From NCBI GenBank assembly GCA_029866005.1, contig JARXAE010000014.1, positions 1 to 33,143 on the forward strand: DNA of 33,143 nucleotides, written 5' to 3'. Under the pieces are notes generated by a model. That model made no database searches. It worked only from the letters and a program-made list of their open reading frames with translations, and was not told where the DNA came from. Below are positions 7,149 to 15,491 of this stretch, piece after piece. The first letter of the stretch is position 1; every line of letters begins with the position of its first letter. This stretch comes from Fimbriimonas sp. (GTDB lineage Bacteria > Armatimonadota > Fimbriimonadia > Fimbriimonadales > Fimbriimonadaceae). The translations under genes were made by a program, and so were the position numbers.

Positions 7149-8003
7149 ATGAATCTTAAACTTGCCCTCCCTACTGGGCGCATCCAGCAAAACGTGTACA
7201 AGCTTCTTGAGGAAGCAGGAATCCGCATTTCGGGTGGACCGCGCTCCTACCGTCCGACCCTCAGCGCAGACGGGTTTGACACCAAGATTCTGAAGACGCA
7301 GAATATCGTGGAGATGCTCGCGATTGGTCGCCGAGACATCGGTTTTGCCGGGCACGACTGGGTTCGAGAGAAGCGGGCGGACGTCGTTCATCTGCTCGAC
7401 ACAGGGTTTGATAAGGTTCGAATTGTTGTCGCGGCGCCTTCCGGATTTCCGTCGGCGGAGGCTTATCAGGGTCGAACTTTGGTGATTGCGACGGAGTATG
7501 TTCAGCTCGCGCAAGATTGGATTGATCTCAAAGGGATGGATGCGAAGGTCATTCGGAGTTACGGAACGACCGAAGTCTTCCCACCCGAAGATGCGGATTG
7601 CATAGTTGACAACACTTCCACTGGTGAGACGTTGAAGGCTTCTGGTTTGCAAATCATTGATGAGCTGATGCAGTCGTCGACGGCACTTTTTGCCAGCCAA
7701 CAAGCCATGGCTAATCCGGATTTACGCGGACGGATTGAGGACTTTGTTCTCCTCATTCAGTCGGTTCTGGATGCTCGGGATCGGGTGATGGTCGAGGTTA
7801 ATGTCAGCCGAGAGTCGCTTGAGGCGGTCGCCGCTTGCTTGCCGTCGATGCGTCAGCCGACAGTTGCGGCGCTGCATGGCGACGCGGGCTTCGTAGTGAA
7901 GTCGGCGGTGAAGCGAACTGATCTGCCAACTTTAATCCCGTTGATCAAGGCGAAAGGGGGCACCGATATCGTGGTATCTGCGATATCGAACGTGATTCCA
8001 TGA
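7149..8003 (+). CDS. hisG: ATP phosphoribosyltransferase, long form
   Basis: Catalyses the first step of histidine synthesis, ATP plus PRPP to phosphoribosyl-ATP. The 284-residue length and a C-terminal ACT/PII-like regulatory domain (about 215-284, ending GGTDIVVSAISNVIP) identify the long, self-sufficient, His-inhibited form that needs no HisZ. The N-terminus LKLALPTGRIQQNVYKLLEEAGI and the PRPP-loop region DCIVDNTSTGETLKASGL are typical. I start at ATG 7149; a TTG at 7143 would add two residues. No convincing ribosome site precedes it, so its translation may depend on the leader structures. The stop overlaps the hisH start (ATGA, 8000-8003). Confidence 0.97.
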   Translation: MNLKLALPTGRIQQNVYKLLEEAGIRISGGPRSYRPTLSADGFDTKILKTQNIVEMLAIGRRDIGFAGHDWVREKRADVVHLLDTGFDKVRIVVAAPSGFPSAEAYQGRTLVIATEYVQLAQDWIDLKGMDAKVIRSYGTTEVFPPEDADCIVDNTSTGETLKASGLQIIDELMQSSTALFASQQAMANPDLRGRIEDFVLLIQSVLDARDRVMVEVNVSRESLEAVAACLPSMRQPTVAALHGDAGFVVKSAVKRTDLPTLIPLIKAKGGTDIVVSAISNVIP

Positions 8004-8590
8004 GCCGAGTCGTCGGGGTGATCGATACCAAGGTGGCCAACACCGCCAGTATTTTTGCTGGGTTGCGCAGGGCGGGTTTGGAGCCGATTGCGGTTGGGTC
8101 GACCTCGGATTTGGCGGGGCATGAGGCGGTGGTTCTCCCTGGAGTTGGGGTCTTCGCGGCCGGGATGGCGGCGTTGGAACGGATGTCTCTCGTCGAACCA
8201 TTACAGGATTGGATTGCAGCGGATCGACCATTCTTATCAGTCTGTTTGGGAATGCAGCTGCTGTTTGAATCTAGCGAGGAGTCGCCAGGTGTTCGAGGGT
8301 TGGGCGTGGTTTGCGGAGCCGTGACTCGTTTTCCGGATGGAGTCGTGATTCCTCACTTCGGCTGGAACCAGATTGAGTCATCGTCTGACTTCTTCCCTGC
8401 TGGCGACGTGTATTTCGCAAACTCCTTCCGGGCGACCTCGGTGCCGGAAGGGTGGGAAGTCGCGACGTGCGATCATGGCGGTCCGTTTTTGGCAGGCATT
8501 AGCAAAGGCAAAGTTGCGGCGGTTCAATTTCACCCAGAAATTTCGGGACCGGTCGGCGCCACGATTCTGGAGATGTGGGCACGGTGGTAA
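8000..8590 (+). CDS. hisH: imidazole glycerol phosphate synthase, glutaminase subunit
   Basis: Glutamine amidotransferase subunit that supplies ammonia to HisF for making imidazole glycerol phosphate and AICAR. It is a 196-residue class I amidotransferase with nucleophile Cys82 in SVCLGMQLL and His178/Glu180 in VQFHPE completing the triad. VLPGVGVF is the oxyanion-strand region and IPHFGWN is conserved. The N-terminal strand is unusual: VGVIDTKVANTASI where most HisH proteins have a DYGxGN motif. The start overlaps hisG by ATGA and the 3' end overlaps hisF, so subunits would be made together. The family is certain. Confidence 0.96.
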   Translation: MSRVVGVIDTKVANTASIFAGLRRAGLEPIAVGSTSDLAGHEAVVLPGVGVFAAGMAALERMSLVEPLQDWIAADRPFLSVCLGMQLLFESSEESPGVRGLGVVCGAVTRFPDGVVIPHFGWNQIESSSDFFPAGDVYFANSFRATSVPEGWEVATCDHGGPFLAGISKGKVAAVQFHPEISGPVGATILEMWARW

Positions 8591-9336
8591 CCAAACGCAT
8601 CATCCCTTGCCTCGATTGCCGCGATGGTCGCGTTGTGAAGGGGGTCAACTTTCAGGGATTGCAGGACGCAGGATCTCCGGTCGAACTTTCTCTGCGCTAC
8701 CAGGAAGAAGGCGCCGATGAGATCGTGATTCTCGATGTCGGCGCAACAGTCGAGGGCAGACAGAATCAACTAGAAACGATTCGGGCAGTGCGTGCGGACC
8801 TTGCGATTCCGTTGACAGTGGGTGGCGGGGTGCGTGAGCTTCGAGATATTGAGGCGCTGCTAGAAGCCGGGGCGGATAAGGTTTCGATCAATACGGCTGG
8901 GGTTGATCGCCCGGAGTTTATTCGGGAAGCTTCGGAGGCTTTCGGCGCGCAATGCACAGTAGTCGCCATTGACACCAAGTGGACCTACAACCGATGGAGC
9001 GTATTGACCCGAGCCGGCCGAGATGTTCGAGATATCGATACTCTTGAATGGTGCCGCCAGGTCGCCGAGCTTGGCGCCGGGGAGATCCTACTCACCAGTT
9101 TTGACCGAGACGGCACAAAGGAGGGTTACGATCTGAAGCTTCTTCGGGCGGCCAGTTCTGCGGTCAGTATCCCCATCATCGCCAGCGGCGGGGCTCGGGT
9201 TGCCGACGACCTTTATGACGCCTTCGAGGCGGGAGCCAACGCGGCGCTTGCTGCATCGATTTTCCACTACGACAGCCTGCACATTTCTGACATCAAAGCG
9301 CATCTCGCCCAACGCGGAGTCACGGTAAGACAATGA
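8584..9336 (+). CDS. hisF: imidazole glycerol phosphate synthase, cyclase subunit
   Basis: TIM-barrel cyclase that uses ammonia from HisH to turn PRFAR into imidazole glycerol phosphate and AICAR. With the GTG at 8584 the protein begins MVTKRIIPCLD, which aligns with usual HisF N-termini and places catalytic Asp at 11. The second catalytic Asp is in VAIDTK, and LLTSFDRDGTKEGYD plus IIASGGA are the phosphate-binding regions. A GTG at 8575 would add three residues and cannot be excluded. It overlaps the hisH stop by 7 bp and the next gene by ATGA (9333-9336). Confidence 0.97.
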   Translation: MVTKRIIPCLDCRDGRVVKGVNFQGLQDAGSPVELSLRYQEEGADEIVILDVGATVEGRQNQLETIRAVRADLAIPLTVGGGVRELRDIEALLEAGADKVSINTAGVDRPEFIREASEAFGAQCTVVAIDTKWTYNRWSVLTRAGRDVRDIDTLEWCRQVAELGAGEILLTSFDRDGTKEGYDLKLLRAASSAVSIPIIASGGARVADDLYDAFEAGANAALAASIFHYDSLHISDIKAHLAQRGVTVRQ

Positions 9337-10592
9337 TTATTCCAAGCATCGACCTTCAAAGCGGCAAAGCCGTTCAGCTCATCGGCGGAAAGGAGTTTGC
9401 CCTTGACGGCGGCGACCCGATGGCGTGGGCGAGAGAGTTCGGGATTGCCGGAGAGATTGGGGTTATCGACCTTGATGCAGCCCTCGGCACTGGCAATAAT
9501 CGCGAGACCATTTTAGGCATTTTGAAAGATCATCGCTGCCGAGTCGGCGGCGGCATTCGAACTATTGAGGATGCTCTGTTTTACTTGGATCACGGTGCAT
9601 TGCAAGTGATCATCGGAACCAAGGCAACGCCTGAGTTCTGCGCTCAACTCCCTCGCGAAAGGGTGATGGCGGCTTTGGATACCGTGTATGGCGAGGTCGT
9701 GGTCGACGGATGGCAAACCAACACAAAGAAGCCAATTGAAGAGCGCATCGCTGAATTACGCGATCATGTTGGCGGCTTTTTGGTGACCTTCGTTGAGCGC
9801 GAGGGAAGGATGGTGACCATGGATATGGATCGCTGCCGGGCTTTGAAGGAGCTTTGTGGGGATGTTCCGCTAACGGTTGCTGGCGGGCTTTCGACGGTTG
9901 AGGAAGTTGCCGAACTCGATGCGATGGGCATCGATGTCCAAGTGGGAATGGCTCTCTACACGCGCAAGATTGACTACATCGACTGTGTGCTTTCTCCAAT
10001 CAAACGACGGCTTCCAGATCAGCTTTGGCCGACGGTTGTTGCCGATCAGCAAGGCCGGTCGCTCGGGTTGGTTTGGAGCAGTGAGGAGTCAGTGCGACTT
10101 GCAGCGAAGGAGCGAAGGGGAACCTACTACTCCCGATCACGACAGGAGATTTGGCGCAAGGGCGAGACCAGTGGCGCGGTTCAGGAGCTTTTGAGGATCG
10201 ATTTGGATTGTGATCGCGACGCGCTTCGGTTTACGGTTCGGCAGACCGGCTCTGGGTTCTGCCATCACCAGACTGACTCATGCTGGGGTGACCTTGGCGG
10301 GTTACCTGCTCTTCAATCGACGCTTATGGCTAGAAAGCAGGATGCTCCTGTGGGTTCGTATTCGGCTCGTCTCTTTAACGAAGAAGGCTTGCTTGAGAGC
10401 AAGTTGACCGAGGAGGCGCAAGAGTTGGCGGATGCGATAGGGCGGGAGCACATCATCGCCGAGGCCGCCGACCTGATCTATTTCGCCACCGCGAAACTGG
10501 TGCAGAACGACATCTCGCTTTCAGAGGTCGAAAAAGAGCTTGATCGGCGCAGTAAAAAGATCAGCCGGCGAGGAGGCGACCGGAAGGCATGA
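9333..10592 (+). CDS. hisA/hisI/hisE: fused HisA isomerase - HisI cyclohydrolase - HisE pyrophosphohydrolase
   Basis: A single 419-residue reading frame carrying three histidine enzymes. Residues 1-225 are HisA (ProFAR isomerase), a TIM barrel with MIIPSID (Asp7), VGGGIR, ALDT (Asp116) and TVAGGL; the usual TDIxxDGT loop is changed to TFVEREG, but the Thr is kept. Residues 228-320 are HisI (phosphoribosyl-AMP cyclohydrolase), with SRSRQEIWRKGETSG at 267-281, the metal motif DCDRD at 292-296, and CHH (310-312) with Cys317 for zinc. Residues 325-415 are HisE (phosphoribosyl-ATP pyrophosphohydrolase), with EEAQEL and EAADLIYF. Catalytic residues of all three look intact and no stop or frameshift separates them. 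It overlaps hisF and hisD by ATGA on both sides. HisIE fusions are common; a HisA-HisIE fusion is not one I know as standard. Confidence 0.95.
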   Translation: MIIPSIDLQSGKAVQLIGGKEFALDGGDPMAWAREFGIAGEIGVIDLDAALGTGNNRETILGILKDHRCRVGGGIRTIEDALFYLDHGALQVIIGTKATPEFCAQLPRERVMAALDTVYGEVVVDGWQTNTKKPIEERIAELRDHVGGFLVTFVEREGRMVTMDMDRCRALKELCGDVPLTVAGGLSTVEEVAELDAMGIDVQVGMALYTRKIDYIDCVLSPIKRRLPDQLWPTVVADQQGRSLGLVWSSEESVRLAAKERRGTYYSRSRQEIWRKGETSGAVQELLRIDLDCDRDALRFTVRQTGSGFCHHQTDSCWGDLGGLPALQSTLMARKQDAPVGSYSARLFNEEGLLESKLTEEAQELADAIGREHIIAEAADLIYFATAKLVQNDISLSEVEKELDRRSKKISRRGGDRKA

Positions 10593-11911
10593 TCTCGATA
10601 TACAAATACGCAGAGCTCGGGGAGGCGGATCGAAAGCGGCTGATGCGGCGGAGCCAGGCTTCGCTGGTAGAGATTGCGCCCACGGTTCAGAACTGGCTTC
10701 TACGGGTCGAGGAAGAGGGTGATTATGCAGTTCTTGACTATCTCAAGACCTTCGACCTGAAGAACGAGAGACTTGGATGGCAAGCTGTCTCTGACTTCCG
10801 ACTTGAAGTCTCTGCTGAAGACGTTGATCGAGCTTACGCGGACCTTGACACGGACTTGATTGAGGCGATTAGGAAACAAGTCGAGTTATCGCGGAAGTTT
10901 CACACCGAGTATGCCGCGACCCTTTTGGGTGATTGGGAAACGGTTCAGTCTGAAGGTGTTCGAGCGGGCTATCGTCGGGTGCCAATGGCTCGGGCAGGTT
11001 TGTACGTTCCGGCCGGAAAGGCTGCGTTACCAACGGTGGCACAAATCCTCACGGTTGCGGCAAAAGCGGCTGGAGTAGGGACAACCGTCGTGACATTCCC
11101 ACCCTGCCCTTGGGAGAGTGAGGCAGCGATCATTGTTGCCGCCAAGGAAGCTGGAGCGGATCGGCTGTTTCGGATTGGCGGAATTGCTGCTATCGGTGCC
11201 CTTGCGTTCGGAACGGAGTCCGTTCCTCAAGTTGATAAGATTGCGGGACCGGGGAACCTGTATGTTCAGGCAGCCAAGCTGTTTGTTTCGGATCGTGTCG
11301 GAATCGACATGTTTGCGGGACCAAGCGAGGCGATGTTTATCGCCGATGAGACTGCCAATCCAGCATTTTTGGCGGCGGATGTTCTTGGTCAATGCGAGCA
11401 CGGACCAGATTCGGCCGGAGTCGTTGTAACGACCTCTGAGTCGATGGCAAAAGCTGTTCAGTCTGAGATTTCCTTGCAGTTGAGTCAACTTGATCGAAAC
11501 GCGTATGCCGCGACGGCACTTGAGCGATACTCTGCGATCCTTGTTTTTGAAACTGAGGCCGCGCTTCTCACCTATGTCGACGAATACGCTCCGGAACACC
11601 TGGAGATCCAGACGGCAGACCCACAAGAGATTCTTGGCAAGCTCAGAAATGTCGGATCGGCCTTCCTAGGTCAGTTCTCCCCAATTGCGGCTGGAGACTA
11701 TGCCACCGGGACAAACCATACTCTCCCGACTGGTGGTGCGGCGCGATATGCCTCGGCGGTGAGCCCAGAGACGTTCATGCGAACGATACAGTTCCAAGAT
11801 GCGACTCAAGCTGGATTGAAGAGTCTTGAGTCGATCGTGACTCCGATTGCAAACGCCGAGGGACTGACCGCACACCGAGATTCAGTAAAAATACGAAACA
11901 CCTCTGCATGA
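10589..11911 (+). CDS. hisD: histidinol dehydrogenase
   Basis: Last enzyme of the pathway: zinc-dependent, two-step NAD oxidation of L-histidinol to L-histidine. The 440 residues include GLYVPAGKAALPTV, KIAGPGNLYVQAAK and IDMFAGPSEAMFIAD. Zinc ligands are Gln268 and His271 in GQCEHGPDS (most family members have SQAEHDP), Asp370 in AAGDYATGTNHTLPTGG, and His429 near the C-terminus. The catalytic Glu336-His337 pair lies in YAPEHLEI. It is the last gene of the his cluster, overlapping the fusion gene by ATGA. No terminator is visible in the 27 bp before the next gene. hisB, hisC and the histidinol-phosphatase are not in the window. Confidence 0.97.
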   Translation: MISIYKYAELGEADRKRLMRRSQASLVEIAPTVQNWLLRVEEEGDYAVLDYLKTFDLKNERLGWQAVSDFRLEVSAEDVDRAYADLDTDLIEAIRKQVELSRKFHTEYAATLLGDWETVQSEGVRAGYRRVPMARAGLYVPAGKAALPTVAQILTVAAKAAGVGTTVVTFPPCPWESEAAIIVAAKEAGADRLFRIGGIAAIGALAFGTESVPQVDKIAGPGNLYVQAAKLFVSDRVGIDMFAGPSEAMFIADETANPAFLAADVLGQCEHGPDSAGVVVTTSESMAKAVQSEISLQLSQLDRNAYAATALERYSAILVFETEAALLTYVDEYAPEHLEIQTADPQEILGKLRNVGSAFLGQFSPIAAGDYATGTNHTLPTGGAARYASAVSPETFMRTIQFQDATQAGLKSLESIVTPIANAEGLTAHRDSVKIRNTSA

Positions 11912-11938
11912 GTTGTAGGGTGATGTAAAGTACGAGAG

Positions 11939-13129
11939 ATGAAAAAGAGCCTGCTTGTTCTTGGTCCAGTCTTGCTGTTTGGATGTGGGGGCTCAGGCTC
12001 AACTACTACGGGGACAACGGTCGCAAAGCAGGTGATTGCCAGCGGGCTGAATCAGCCGATGCAGTACAAAGCAGTTCCGGGCCAGCCGACGCTGGCTTAC
12101 GTTGTGGAGCGCGGCGGCGTGATTAAGGTCTTGGTCAACGACGCCATTCAAGCGACTAATTTGATCAACATTTCGACTCTGCTGAGTACAGCCGGGGAGG
12201 GCGGGTTGCTGGGGATGGCATTTGACCCAAGTTTTGCGACGAACAGATACATTTATCTGCACTTTTCGACCGGGGTCGATGTGGATACCACCATCGTTCG
12301 GTACACCATTAACCCGACGTTCTTAACCGCGAGTACCGGTTCTAGCCAGCCCATCCTCAAGATCTCACAGGCACCTCACGATAACCATAAGGGCGGCTCA
12401 ATCAACTTTGGCGGAGATAATTTGCTGTACGTTGCCATGGGCGACGGGGGGAGCGGGAACGACCCGTTGAACCGATCTCAGGACAAGACAACGTTGATCG
12501 GAAAGATGTTGCGGATCAACCCGACCGGTGATGACTACCCAACTGATTCGGACAACAACTACTCGATACCCGCTGGAAATCCGTTCCTCTCTGATACAAC
12601 TGTTCGACCAGAGATTTGGGCGTTTGGGCTTCGAAATCCTTTCCGCTGGAACTACGACTCGGTGCTCGGTGGATTCTTGATTGCGGATGTAGGGCAGGAC
12701 GCCTATGAGGAAGTGAGCTATGTCGGGCTGGCTAGCGGCGGACGCAACTTTGGTTGGCGAGTCCGGGAGGGCAAGCATGCAACCACAAACTCAGGTCCAA
12801 CATTCGGATCCGCGTTTGCCGATCCTTTCGTCGAATATGGCCACTCGCAAGGGCGATCGATTACGGGGGGATTCGTCTACCGTGGCACCGCCTTCCCCGG
12901 TTTGAGTGGACGCTACCTCGTTGCCGACTTCGTGCTCGATGGCTTCTGGGCGGTTCCGGTCACCCTGTCGGGCGGCGAGGCAAACTCCGTCTTGATTCCA
13001 TCTCAAACACCGATTTCCGGTGGACTCAATGGAGTGGTATCAATCGATCCCGATGCAAATGGCGAAGCGGTGGTGACGGAGTTGAGTGCCGGAACGGTCT
13101 CAAGACTCGTTCCGGCTCTAACACCTTAG
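11939..13129 (+). CDS. PQQ-dependent sugar dehydrogenase family lipoprotein
   Basis: A predicted envelope-anchored beta-propeller of the soluble aldose dehydrogenase (GDH-B/sorbosone) family, which oxidises sugars with PQQ. The lipoprotein signal MKKSLLVLGPVLLFGC is acylated at Cys16 and followed by a Ser/Gly/Thr linker. Family features are GEGGLLGMAFDPSF, APHDNHKGGSINFGGDNLLYVAMGDGG (the His in DNHKGG is the expected catalytic base), IWAFGLRNPFRW, IADVGQDAYEEVSY and GGRNFGWR. The N-terminal catalytic-pocket residues look right, but PQQ use cannot be proven from sequence. It is preceded by GAGAG just before the ATG and lies 27 bp after hisD, so read-through from the his operon is possible. 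Confidence 0.9.
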   Translation: MKKSLLVLGPVLLFGCGGSGSTTTGTTVAKQVIASGLNQPMQYKAVPGQPTLAYVVERGGVIKVLVNDAIQATNLINISTLLSTAGEGGLLGMAFDPSFATNRYIYLHFSTGVDVDTTIVRYTINPTFLTASTGSSQPILKISQAPHDNHKGGSINFGGDNLLYVAMGDGGSGNDPLNRSQDKTTLIGKMLRINPTGDDYPTDSDNNYSIPAGNPFLSDTTVRPEIWAFGLRNPFRWNYDSVLGGFLIADVGQDAYEEVSYVGLASGGRNFGWRVREGKHATTNSGPTFGSAFADPFVEYGHSQGRSITGGFVYRGTAFPGLSGRYLVADFVLDGFWAVPVTLSGGEANSVLIPSQTPISGGLNGVVSIDPDANGEAVVTELSAGTVSRLVPALTP

Positions 13130-13165
13130 GTCTAGCTTTCATACGGCGGGGTAACTTGTACCTAA

Positions 13166-14074
13166 GTGGCATCCAAGAAATCTAAGTCAATTTCCGCACG
13201 CTTTAAGCAGTATGTTGTTCCTGTACAACAAACTCTTAAAGATATGGGTGGAGTCGGCACCCCAGCAGAAGTGACAAGCCGTGTCATTTCATACCTTGGG
13301 CTCTCGGAGCAGGAGCAGATCGCACGTTCAGCTACCGGAGTCACGTTGGTTCAAAACGACATCGCTTGGGCGAGGAACTTACTTCGGGAGAACGGAATCA
13401 TCAGCAATGCACAACGTGGCCTCTGGAAACTGACCCCTCTTGGATTTGTTTTTCAGATTGACGAACAAACCCTTGACAAGTGGATCCGCGAATCGAGGAC
13501 GAGAAATGCAGAAAATCGTAAGCTAAAATCTGGCTCACCTCCTGTTCCGACACTTCCTTATGCACAGGATCCTTTGAAAGTAGAGGAACTGGAAGAACCG
13601 GAAGAGCCGGAAGAGATTTTCGATGAGCAAGTGCTACGGTTACTGAGTTCCATGACGGCACTTGGCTTTGAGCGATTCTGCCAAGCCTTACTCCACAGGT
13701 GTGGACTGAGAAATATTGAGCTAACGCAACAGTCTGGAGATGGAGGTGTTGACGGATTTGGCGAATTGGAAGTGGCACACCTAATACGGTTTAAGGTCAT
13801 TTTCCAATGTAAAAAATATGACACGAAACCAGTTGGATCGCCTGACATTCGAAACTTTCGTGGCGCAATGGATGGGCGTACGGACAAAGGAATATTTCTA
13901 ACCACAAGCACGTTCACGCCTGATGCAAAGAAAGAGGCAGTCAGAGATGGGGCCAAACCCATTGAACTGGTGGATGGGCAAAGGCTAGTCGAATTTTTGA
14001 AGGAATTTCAGCTTGGACTTACCCCTGTCACCGCATACGAAATTGATCACACGTACTTTAGAAATTTTCAATAG
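13166..14074 (+). CDS. mrr: stand-alone Mrr-type restriction endonuclease
   Basis: A 302-residue protein of the Mrr (type IV, modified-DNA) family. The N-terminal winged-helix Mrr_N part (about 14-100) includes GGVGTPAEV and GLWKLTPLG. A charged linker with ELEEPEEPEE follows, then a PD-(D/E)xK nuclease domain (about 160-285): ALGFERFCQALLHRCG, SGDGGVDGFG (Asp196) and FQCKKY (Gln214, Lys216). The start is GTG 13166. No methyltransferase or partner gene is adjacent, as expected for a modification-dependent enzyme. The gene reads AT-richer than its neighbours, which suggests acquisition. It converges on the phosphomutase gene with 8 bp between. Target modification is unknown. Confidence 0.9.
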   Translation: MASKKSKSISARFKQYVVPVQQTLKDMGGVGTPAEVTSRVISYLGLSEQEQIARSATGVTLVQNDIAWARNLLRENGIISNAQRGLWKLTPLGFVFQIDEQTLDKWIRESRTRNAENRKLKSGSPPVPTLPYAQDPLKVEELEEPEEPEEIFDEQVLRLLSSMTALGFERFCQALLHRCGLRNIELTQQSGDGGVDGFGELEVAHLIRFKVIFQCKKYDTKPVGSPDIRNFRGAMDGRTDKGIFLTTSTFTPDAKKEAVRDGAKPIELVDGQRLVEFLKEFQLGLTPVTAYEIDHTYFRNFQ

Positions 14075-14082
14075 TGTTCGCG

Positions 14083-15429
14083 CTAGGCCCGAATAATCGC
14101 GAGCAATTCTTCTGTCTTTTCAACCATCAGTGCGTGATCGCCTCGGGTCTCGACGTTGAGCCGGATGACTGGTTCGGTGTTCGAGCCTCGGAGGTTGAAT
14201 CGCCAGTTGGGGTACTCGATGGAGAGGCCGTCGATCCGGGTGATTGTTCCACCAGGCGCGTACTTCTCCTCGACTGCGGCAAGGATGGTTTGAACATCCG
14301 ATACTTTGGAGTTGACTTCACCAGAGCATGGGTAGTTCGCGACCATTTCTTCCACGAGGTCTCCGAGGGACCGACCGGTTGAAGAGACTAACCGAGCGAT
14401 GAGCAGGAATGGGATCATGCCGCTGTCGCAGTACCAGTGATCCTTGAAGTAGTGGTGAGCGGACATTTCGCCTCCGTAAGTGGCGTCCTCGGCACGCATC
14501 TTCTCTTTGATGAAAGCGTGGCCGGACTTGCACATGACCGCCCGTCCGCCGAGCTTTTCGACGATGTCGAGGGTGTTCCAAGTGAGTCTTGGATCGTAGA
14601 CGATGGTGGCCGTTGGATCGGCTTGGAGAACCGCTTGGGCAAGCAGACCAACGATGTAGTAGCCCTCAATGAAGTTGGCATGCTCATCGAAGAAGAAGCA
14701 GCGATCGTAGTCGCCGTCCCAGGCGACGCCGAAGTCGTACGAACCTGCCTTCATATCGGCGATGGCGCCGGCTCGGGCTTCCTCAAGAATCGGGTTTGGA
14801 ACGCCGTTCGGGAAGTTGCCGTCGGGAGTGAACAGTCGGTTGGTTGACTCCAGCGGGAGGTGAGGAAGAAGTTGCTCAAGAGCAACACCTGCGGCACCGT
14901 TTCCGACATCACAGAGAACCTTCAGCGGCTTCAGCGAGGACGGTGAAACGATGTTGAGAAGGTGATCGATGAAGTCCTTGTAAACATCTTGCTCGATGCG
15001 CTTCCCTTCTCCGGTTCGCTCCCACTTTTGCTCATGGGCTCGTCGCTCGATCTCGTTCAGTCCAGTGTCGGAAGAAACTGGGCGGCTCTCTTGGCGGACC
15101 ATTTTGAGTCCGTTGTACTCGGGCGGGTTGTGGCTTGCGGTGATCATGCAGCCGCCGTCGTAGCCATAGAACGCGGTGGCGAAGTAGACCATCTCGGTTC
15201 CGACGAGGCCGAGGTGGACAACATCGACTCCAGCATCGTTAAGTCCACGGGCAAAAGCGTCGTACAGTTCTGGTCCCGAGAGGCGGATATCGTAGCCTAC
15301 ACAGACCGTTTTGGGGTTCAACTCATCGGCATATGCCCGACCAACTCGGTACGCCACTTCGGGGTTGAGTTCGGTGGGAACAATCCCGCGGATGTCGTAA
15401 GCTTTGAATGCTGGAAAATATTTGCCCAT
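14083..15429 (-). CDS. phosphomannomutase/phosphoglucomutase
   Basis: An alpha-D-phosphohexomutase interconverting the 6- and 1-phosphates of mannose and/or glucose, feeding GDP-mannose or UDP-glucose synthesis. The four-domain pattern of 448 residues is complete. The N-terminus is FKAYDIRGIVPTELN. The phosphoserine loop TASHNP has Ser99. The metal loop is DGDYDRCFFFDE, the sugar-specificity loop is GGEMSAHHYF, and the C-terminal phosphate-binding loop is RGSNTEPVIRL. The GEMSAHHYF form is typical of PMM/PGM (AlgC/ManB-like) enzymes. AAGGGA precedes the ATG by four bases. It is divergent from endonuclease IV across a 62-bp gap. Confidence 0.95.
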   Translation of the reverse strand: MGKYFPAFKAYDIRGIVPTELNPEVAYRVGRAYADELNPKTVCVGYDIRLSGPELYDAFARGLNDAGVDVVHLGLVGTEMVYFATAFYGYDGGCMITASHNPPEYNGLKMVRQESRPVSSDTGLNEIERRAHEQKWERTGEGKRIEQDVYKDFIDHLLNIVSPSSLKPLKVLCDVGNGAAGVALEQLLPHLPLESTNRLFTPDGNFPNGVPNPILEEARAGAIADMKAGSYDFGVAWDGDYDRCFFFDEHANFIEGYYIVGLLAQAVLQADPTATIVYDPRLTWNTLDIVEKLGGRAVMCKSGHAFIKEKMRAEDATYGGEMSAHHYFKDHWYCDSGMIPFLLIARLVSSTGRSLGDLVEEMVANYPCSGEVNSKVSDVQTILAAVEEKYAPGGTITRIDGLSIEYPNWRFNLRGSNTEPVIRLNVETRGDHALMVEKTEELLAIIRA

Positions 15430-15491
15430 GAATCCCTTAGTTCTTACCTTATGGTTGGCAAATTGTGCAGTCTCTTAACCATCATAGATGA

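Noticed and set aside
7014-7703. A 229-codon minus-strand frame over the his leader and hisG
   Set aside because: Shadow of hisG; the leader peptide and hisG on the plus strand account for this region.
11027-11626. A 199-codon minus-strand frame inside hisD
   Set aside because: hisD is intact with all motifs; the antisense translation is Arg/Cys-rich and not protein-like.
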